11,812 nt of DNA from Phocaeicola plebeius (GTDB lineage: Bacteria > Bacteroidota > Bacteroidia > Bacteroidales > Bacteroidaceae): contig SFDG01000067.1 in NCBI GenBank assembly GCA_004558305.1, positions 1 to 11,812 on the forward strand, in the 5' to 3' direction. The translations under genes were made by a program, and so were the position numbers. Shown in pieces: positions 7,270 to 11,812 of the stretch. Numbering within the stretch: position 1 is the first letter of the stretch; the number at the start of each line of letters is the position of its first letter. A model generated the notes under the pieces. The model saw nothing but the letters and a program-made list of their open reading frames with translations. It made no database searches and was not told the DNA's origin.

Positions 7270-7302
7270 GCCTTCTTTCCGCGTTTTTCCGATATTAATG
7301 TG

Positions 7303-7310
7303 TATCTTTG
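7303..7310 (+). promoter_or_regulatory. Bacteroides-type -7 element ahead of the metal-uptake genes
   Basis: TATCTTTG matches TAnnTTTG exactly and sits 30 bases before the ATG at 7333, predicting a start of transcription near 7317. The -33 element is weak: only T/C-rich sequence lies near 7273-7288. A loose dyad, GATA (7291-7294) facing TATC (7303-7306), overlaps the box and could be an operator for a metal-responsive repressor, but I cannot match it to a known Zur or Fur site. The placement favours start codon 7333 over 7300 or 7321. Confidence 0.55.
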
Positions 7311-7332
7311 GGCACTGAAAATGAGATTTGCC

Positions 7333-8190
7333 ATGAAAAGATATTTGTATTGGGTGGTCTGTATGGTGCTTTTGGCCGGCTGTGGCAACCGTCGGCCGGC
7401 GGATGTGCCCACCCTGACTGTTACCATCGAGCCGTTGCGCTATTTCACGGAAGCCATTGCCGGACCCCGCTACCGGGTGGTCAGCATGGTGCCCGAAGGC
7501 AGTAGCCCCGAAACGTACGACCCTACTCCCCAGCAGTTGGTCCGTCTGGCCCAGAGTGCCGCTTATCTGCAAGTAGGGTACATTGGTTTTGAGCAGAGTT
7601 GGGTGAAAAAACTGAAGGCCAACAATCCCGACCTGCCTTTCTTCGATACATCCCGGGGCATCGACCTGATTCGGGAGGAAGTGGCACACCATGGCCATAC
7701 GCATACCGGAGGCGTGGAGCCGCACATCTGGAACTCACCGGAGAATGTGTTGCGCATGGCAGACAATATCTGTGCGGCCTTGTGCAGGTTGGACACGCTT
7801 CATGCCGAAGAATACCGGGCACGGACCGACAGTCTGCAGCGCATGGTGCGTCAGACAGACCGGTCTATCCGTGCCCTGCTGCCTGCCACGGGCGGTTCTT
7901 TCCTGATTTATCATCCGGCCCTTTCGTATTTTGCCCGCGACTATGGGTGGCGGCAAGTCAGTATCGAAGAAAACGGCAAGGAACCTTCGCCGTCTCAACT
8001 GCAGGCGCTGATCCGTCTGTGCCGGGAGCAAAAGATACGGGTCATCTTCGTCCAGCAGGAGTTTGACGTACGCAATGCACAGCTCATTGCCCGGGAACTG
8101 GGGCTGGCGGTCATCCCTATCAATCCGCTCAGTTACCATTGGCAGGAAGAAATGCTCAATGTGGCCCGCTCCCTCACTCTTGTCCCATAA
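7333..8190 (+). CDS. znuA: Metal ABC transporter substrate-binding lipoprotein (ZnuA-like)
   Basis: 285 residues, cluster A-I metal-binding protein, probably zinc or manganese. Residues 1-17 are a lipoprotein signal ending in L14-A-G-C17, so it is anchored by lipid. Family landmarks are G-S-S-P-E60-T-Y-D-P-T-P, a short His-rich loop (H119, H120, H122, H124), E129-P-H131-I-W, Y193-H194-P-A, and G-K-E-P-S-P near 216-221. Compared with the usual His, His, His/Glu, Asp ligand set, the first His position is E60 and the last Asp appears as N264 (I-N-P-L). H131 and H194 are kept. This may alter metal choice or be normal in Bacteroides, so the znuA symbol reflects family, not proven zinc use. The ATPase gene follows after 12 bases. 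The start at 7333 is chosen from the promoter and from signal-peptide fit. Confidence 0.88.
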   Translation: MKRYLYWVVCMVLLAGCGNRRPADVPTLTVTIEPLRYFTEAIAGPRYRVVSMVPEGSSPETYDPTPQQLVRLAQSAAYLQVGYIGFEQSWVKKLKANNPDLPFFDTSRGIDLIREEVAHHGHTHTGGVEPHIWNSPENVLRMADNICAALCRLDTLHAEEYRARTDSLQRMVRQTDRSIRALLPATGGSFLIYHPALSYFARDYGWRQVSIEENGKEPSPSQLQALIRLCREQKIRVIFVQQEFDVRNAQLIARELGLAVIPINPLSYHWQEEMLNVARSLTLVP

Positions 8191-8202
8191 TCCTTGCTGC
8201 CT

Positions 8203-8979
8203 ATGAATCATTCACCCATCCTGCAACTTACCGGTATTTCGGCCGGTTATGAGCACAAGCAAGTGCTGACCGATGTCCACCTGACGGTCTATGAGAAGGA
8301 CTTCTTGGGGGTTATCGGTCCGAACGGCGGCGGAAAGACGACGCTGATGAAGATTATTCTCGGCCTCTTGAAACCGACGGCAGGCCGCCTGCAGTTCTTT
8401 CAAGAGGGGAAGGAAGTGCCGGAAATCAGCATGGGCTATCTGCCCCAATACAACAGCATCGACAAGAAGTTTCCCATATCCGTGTACGAGGTGGTGCTGT
8501 CGGGACTGAACCGGCAGAAGTCGCTCCTGCATCCTTTCAGTCCGGCCCAGCACGAGCAAGTGCGCCAGACCATCGCCCGTATGGGACTGGAAGGGCTGGA
8601 GCACCGGTCCATCGGTCGGCTCAGTGGCGGCCAGCTGCAACGGGCGTTGTTGGGACGGGCATTGGTATCCAATCCTCAGGTAGTCATTCTGGACGAGCCG
8701 AACACATACATCGACCAGCGGTTTCAGGCGGTCCTCTATTCCTTGCTGGAGGAGATCAACAAGGAGCGGGCGGTCATTCTGGTCAGTCACGACATCGGTT
8801 CCGTCCTGCAATGCGTCAAAAGTATTGCCTGTGTGAGCGGCACTCTCGACTATCATCCCGATACCGAGGTCCCTCCCGAGTGGCTGGAAGAGCATTTCGG
8901 CTGTCCCATCGACCTGCTGGGCCACGGCAATCTGCCGCATCGTGTCCTGAAATGCCATCATGCGCATAAGGAGGGCTGA
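8203..8979 (+). CDS. znuC: Metal ABC transporter ATP-binding protein (ZnuC-like)
   Basis: 258 residues, a complete ABC ATPase that would power metal import together with a membrane permease. It shows Walker A G39-P-N-G-G-G-K45-T46, Q-loop Q82, signature L140-S-G-G-Q144, Walker B V-V-I-L-D164-E165-P and H-loop H196. The D-loop region reads D-E-P-N-T-Y-I-D171, where most ABC proteins have D-E-P-T-x-x-L-D, but no catalytic residue is missing. An in-frame TTG at 8194 exists, but ATG 8203 gives the normal N-terminus. It begins 12 bases after the binding-protein gene. No permease gene follows: the next gene is convergent. The partner permease must be encoded elsewhere. Confidence 0.93.
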   Translation: MNHSPILQLTGISAGYEHKQVLTDVHLTVYEKDFLGVIGPNGGGKTTLMKIILGLLKPTAGRLQFFQEGKEVPEISMGYLPQYNSIDKKFPISVYEVVLSGLNRQKSLLHPFSPAQHEQVRQTIARMGLEGLEHRSIGRLSGGQLQRALLGRALVSNPQVVILDEPNTYIDQRFQAVLYSLLEEINKERAVILVSHDIGSVLQCVKSIACVSGTLDYHPDTEVPPEWLEEHFGCPIDLLGHGNLPHRVLKCHHAHKEG

Positions 8980-9047
8980 TTCATCTGTGTACATCCGTTT
9001 CCGCCTATTCAGACCGGCTTCCCCTATCGTCCTTTTGTACCCCTATA

Positions 9048-9130
9048 TACCTTTTCCCGAAAAGAACGTGTCCTTGCAGGAGTAAGAACAAGTCCCTGCA
9101 GGGATAAGGACTCGTTCCTGTAGTCTTTTC
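9048..9130. repeat. Array of small palindromes with 22-bp period
   Basis: Units starting at 9070, 9092 and 9114 share the pattern GTCC(T/C)TGCAGG followed by (A/G)(T)AAG(A/G)AC. The first two carry the palindromes TCCTTGCAGGA (imperfect) and TCCCTGCAGGGA (perfect). The third is degenerate (GTTCCTGTAG, then T-rich). A still more decayed unit at 9048 keeps CCTT and AAGAAC in register. The array lies in the gap between the ATPase gene and the convergent lipoprotein gene and encodes nothing visible. It could be a REP-like intergenic repeat, a protein-binding array or a decayed element. Confidence 0.75.
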
Positions 9131-9174
9131 TACCCGTCCTTTCAGATTCGTCCATTTGTTCTTTTCTATCTATC

Positions 9175-9200
9175 TGTCATGTTGAGCGCAGTGAAACATC
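9175..9200. repeat. Short palindromic intergenic element, possibly dispersed
   Basis: TGTCATGTTGAGCG begins an imperfect palindrome in which ATGTT (9179-9183) faces AACAT (9195-9199). It resembles the TGTCATnnTGAGCG-type intergenic repeat that I recall in many bacterial genomes, including Bacteroidota. Only one arm of the longer element I recall is apparent here. The family assignment is from memory and unverified. Confidence 0.45.
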
Positions 9201-9231
9201 TGTATTCATCCTGCTTCACCTTGCTGGTTAC

Positions 9232-9268
9232 AAAAAAAGCGGTTCCTGATGAGAAACCGCTTTTTTTT
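9232..9268. terminator. Bidirectional intrinsic terminator
   Basis: GCGGTT (9239-9244) pairs with AACCGC (9255-9260). The stem is flanked by seven A residues on the left (9232-9238) and eight T residues on the right (9261-9268), so a U-run follows the hairpin on either strand. It sits 22 bases beyond the stop codon of the minus-strand lipoprotein gene and can also stop plus-strand transcription coming from the metal-uptake genes 260 bases away. Confidence 0.92.
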
Positions 9269-9289
9269 AAAAGAGTTATTGAAGAATGT

Positions 9290-11812
9290 TTAGTTCTTCT
9301 TGAAATCAATCTTCAACTTGGTAACAATACCTGTGTAGTCAGTGAACGTTACTACCAACTGACCAGCATCGCCATTATTGATGCCATTCAACTTGATATC
9401 ATTGGAATCCCAAGTCGGAGTCAAGCTCAGGCCTTCTACTTCCGGAATAGAGAAGAGGATTTCATCTACATTAGCAAGTGTGTTGCCAGTGTATTTCAGT
9501 TTCAATCCGTCCACAGTATTGCCTGTAATCAGGGCAGAAATTGAACCCTCACCAGTACCTCTGATAACTGCCAAACCATTGCCCTTTGCTGTAGAAGTAG
9601 GTGCTGTATAGGCAGGAATCAAGTTGTTGGCATTTACAACTGCTACATCCTGAGCCACATCGTCTACGAAGAACTTCAAAGTAACTCCTTCAAAGATTGA
9701 CTTCAAGTTGGTTGTGAACTTCTCGGATTTAACAGTCAGTCCGTCCTTGCCAGCAATCTTATAGGATGCTGTAGCCTGGATGGTCTTCACTGCCAATTCT
9801 TTATTGTCATTCTGAATCTTCTGCAAGGCAACAATACCATTGCTCTCAGATAACTTAACATCATTATCATTTACCTTATCAATGGCATAAGTGATATCGC
9901 TGGTAAGAGCACTGCTCTCTCCTTTGAATGCCTGTGTGAAGTTAACGGCAGGATCAGTACCCGAATTCGTCAAAGTGGCATTGAACGCACCTTCGCCCCA
10001 CTTGTTGGTCTTGGTGAACAGTTCGTCGAAGGTCGGCAGAGTGACGCTTACAGGGACGGTAATATCGCGAACCACACTGGCAATAGCGTAAGTCGGAACA
10101 TTATCATACAATTTCAAAGAGAGCTTATACTCACCCGGCTTCGCATCGTCAGCAATATTGCTGGTTACAGTCAGTTTGGCATACTTGATGATGCGCAAGT
10201 CGTTATTCGTAAGGTCGGTTACCTCATGATTATCCTTGTCATAATACTTGACACCAGAAATATCTGACAGCAGGAAGTTTTCCTGGTTGGCAACTTCACT
10301 CAAAGTAATCCAACCCAGTTGATCAACTGATTCGATTTCAGCTTCAGACATATCGCTGAAGGCATTGCTCAGGTCAATCTTGATATCAGCCGTATTCGGC
10401 AGAATCTTAACATTCGTAGTAGCCAGTTCAACAGTGCCAGTAGTAGTACCTGCCAGATTCAAAGGTACATTCAAGGTAGTTTGCTGTCCGCTTACCCCCA
10501 ATATATGCAAGGTCGCATTCAAATCTTGCTTTCCTTTGGCACTTTCGGGAACATTAAGGGTCATGCCATTAGCGGTCACACCATAAGCGGCAGCTTTTGC
10601 AGCCATTGTTCCATCAAAGGAAAGATAGCTATCATAGCAATCCGTCTGTGCATATGTAAAGTCCGTTGAAGCACCGGAAGCAATTCTTACTCGACTTTGG
10701 CCTGATTCGTACCCTGAAATGGTTTCTCCCTTATAATTTTTATAGGTCAGATTGTTGATATGGGCAACAATGGCTGTTGATTCATCTGTCTCGGTTTGTG
10801 CCACCTTGATAGCGATATCGTATGGGGTCTGGGCAACACCATTCACAAAGAGTGCATAGAGGTTGGCAATGTATTTGTTAGAAGCATTCCATTCACCGAA
10901 CACCTTTTTTACATTGTCTTTGGTTAAGTCTGCAGTCGGAACAACGGTAAGGTTCCATTTGCCGTCTGCAGAAGCCGCACGTTCCCCAGTTGCAGCATTT
11001 GTGCTGTGGGGTGTAACTATCACCTTGACAGGAGCTACATTACCTTTTGTATCCACCAAAGTAAGTGTCTGGGCACCCAAGTCAACAGAGGCTGGAGTGA
11101 CAGAAACAGCTCCTTCAACAACAACGAAAGGTCCGTACAACAATTGATTCTTTGTTACATTTCCCTTAGGACCTGCCCAAGTGATATCTTTCGAGTGGAT
11201 ATTCCAAGGACATCCTTTGGCTGTTGATGCACTATTGGTGGCACTTGTTGATCCGAGTGTCAGTCCTGATTCAACTGCAATGCTGGAAATGGTGGAGGCA
11301 GCGGTCGGCAGCTTGACAACCTGAGTGCCATTTTCATTGATGATGGTCAGCGTGTAGCCTGCGGCTTCGCTTCCCGTCACGGTAACGCCAGACACAGGAA
11401 TACCGGTCGACTTGTAGGTACCGTCTTCCTGCAGCACAGACCACATTCCGTTCTCAATGATAATCTGGTCCTTCGGGTGTTCAGTAGGTTCAGTAGGTTC
11501 AGCCACCTTGATTTCAGTAGCCTTGCCGTCAATGCAGAGCACGCCGTTCTCAACGGTAACGATGCTACCCACCTTGTCTTCCAAAGTGATAGTTTTCGCG
11601 CCGGCATTCTTGAAAGTAATGGTCAGGCCCGTAGCGGACTTCTCGACACCCGTCACGTAGTCGCCGTTCTCTACGACCTTCTTCAATGCCTCGATGGCAG
11701 AAGCGTTGGCCGAAATCTGGCTCTGCAAGTTGTCGATGTCGTCATCGTAGTCCTTACAAGAGGTAAAAGTTCCTGCCGAAGCGAAGAGCAACGCTCCGAA
11801 CAGAAGTGCACT
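9290..11812 (-). CDS. Large surface lipoprotein, 5' end beyond the window (DUF4988-like N-terminus)
   Basis: 840 residues are visible and the frame is still open at the right edge, so only the first few residues of the signal peptide are missing. The visible start has a hydrophobic stretch ending T-F-T-S-C19, a lipobox-like site, followed by K-D-Y-D-D-D. An acidic stretch just after the lipid-bearing Cys is the type of signal that sends Bacteroidota lipoproteins to the cell surface. Next comes a short heptad-like coiled coil (about residues 25-45: I, L, I, A, I, L, V spacing), then glycine-containing beta-rich segments (V-E-N-G-V-L-C-I-D-G, I-I-E-N-G-M-W-S-V). The remaining ~700 residues are Thr/Ala/Asn/Val-rich and look like repeated beta-sandwich domains. 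The N-terminus recalls DUF4988/PL29-lyase-type N-terminal domains, but no lyase catalytic region is visible, so I infer a structural or adhesive surface role. The only Cys besides C19 are few, as expected for a surface protein. Base composition is more A/T-rich than in the genes to its left. Confidence 0.85.
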   Translation of the reverse strand, partial: SALLFGALLFASAGTFTSCKDYDDDIDNLQSQISANASAIEALKKVVENGDYVTGVEKSATGLTITFKNAGAKTITLEDKVGSIVTVENGVLCIDGKATEIKVAEPTEPTEHPKDQIIIENGMWSVLQEDGTYKSTGIPVSGVTVTGSEAAGYTLTIINENGTQVVKLPTAASTISSIAVESGLTLGSTSATNSASTAKGCPWNIHSKDITWAGPKGNVTKNQLLYGPFVVVEGAVSVTPASVDLGAQTLTLVDTKGNVAPVKVIVTPHSTNAATGERAASADGKWNLTVVPTADLTKDNVKKVFGEWNASNKYIANLYALFVNGVAQTPYDIAIKVAQTETDESTAIVAHINNLTYKNYKGETISGYESGQSRVRIASGASTDFTYAQTDCYDSYLSFDGTMAAKAAAYGVTANGMTLNVPESAKGKQDLNATLHILGVSGQQTTLNVPLNLAGTTTGTVELATTNVKILPNTADIKIDLSNAFSDMSEAEIESVDQLGWITLSEVANQENFLLSDISGVKYYDKDNHEVTDLTNNDLRIIKYAKLTVTSNIADDAKPGEYKLSLKLYDNVPTYAIASVVRDITVPVSVTLPTFDELFTKTNKWGEGAFNATLTNSGTDPAVNFTQAFKGESSALTSDITYAIDKVNDNDVKLSESNGIVALQKIQNDNKELAVKTIQATASYKIAGKDGLTVKSEKFTTNLKSIFEGVTLKFFVDDVAQDVAVVNANNLIPAYTAPTSTAKGNGLAVIRGTGEGSISALITGNTVDGLKLKYTGNTLANVDEILFSIPEVEGLSLTPTWDSNDIKLNGINNGDAGQLVVTFTDYTGIVTKLKIDFKKN
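11479..11505 (-). repeat. 9-bp tandem repeat encoding E-P-T-E-P-T-E
   Basis: Two perfect GTTCAGTAG copies (11479-11487 and 11488-11496) and a partial third (GTTCAGC from 11497) encode A-E-P-T-E-P-T-E-H-P on the minus strand. The segment forms a short Pro/Glu/Thr linker between the N-terminal and following beta-rich parts of the lipoprotein. Such a short array can change length by slippage without breaking the frame. Confidence 0.75.

Noticed and set aside
9048..9130. CRISPR array
   Set aside because: The 22-base units are contiguous with no unique spacers, and no cas genes are present.
9179..9544. Plus-strand frame of 121 residues across the terminator
   Set aside because: It runs through the bidirectional terminator and lies antisense to the lipoprotein gene's end.

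Overview
The window looks like a chromosomal segment of a gut Bacteroidales, most likely Bacteroides or Phocaeicola. Three things support this. Three putative promoters match the Bacteroides -7 consensus TAnnTTTG. Start codons lack Shine-Dalgarno sequences. The gene content also fits: an S9 prolyl peptidase, a Bacteroides-type metal-binding lipoprotein, and a surface lipoprotein beginning C-K-D-Y-D-D-D. The exact species cannot be read from the sequence.

Layout. Bases 1-450 hold no gene I recognise. At about 451-549 on the minus strand, a consensus promoter is followed only about 60 bases later by a strong intrinsic terminator, the arrangement expected of a small RNA. From 737 to 7269 there are five closely packed plus-strand genes, which could be one transcription unit started by the promoter at 672-702. 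They encode a THUMP-domain 23S rRNA methyltransferase (RlmL type) with an unusual arginine-rich octapeptide-repeat tail, a secreted S9 peptidase that fits prolyl tripeptidyl peptidase (PtpA), PurD of purine synthesis, an unrecognised polytopic membrane protein, and a small YqaA-type membrane protein overlapping it. A second promoter (7303-7310) starts a two-gene metal-uptake unit: a lipoprotein metal-binding protein (ZnuA type) and its ABC ATPase (ZnuC type). No permease gene lies beside them.

The 310-base gap 8980-9289 contains a 22-base-period array of small palindromes, a second palindromic element of a kind I recall as dispersed, and a strong bidirectional terminator. This terminator separates the metal-uptake genes from a convergent minus-strand gene (9290 to the window edge) for a large surface lipoprotein whose first few residues lie outside the window.

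Most of the window is ordinary core genome. The points most worth following are the candidate small RNA, the repeat tail of the methyltransferase, the permease-less metal transporter with substituted metal ligands, and the palindromic array. I did not find a new defence, mobile or biosynthetic system.
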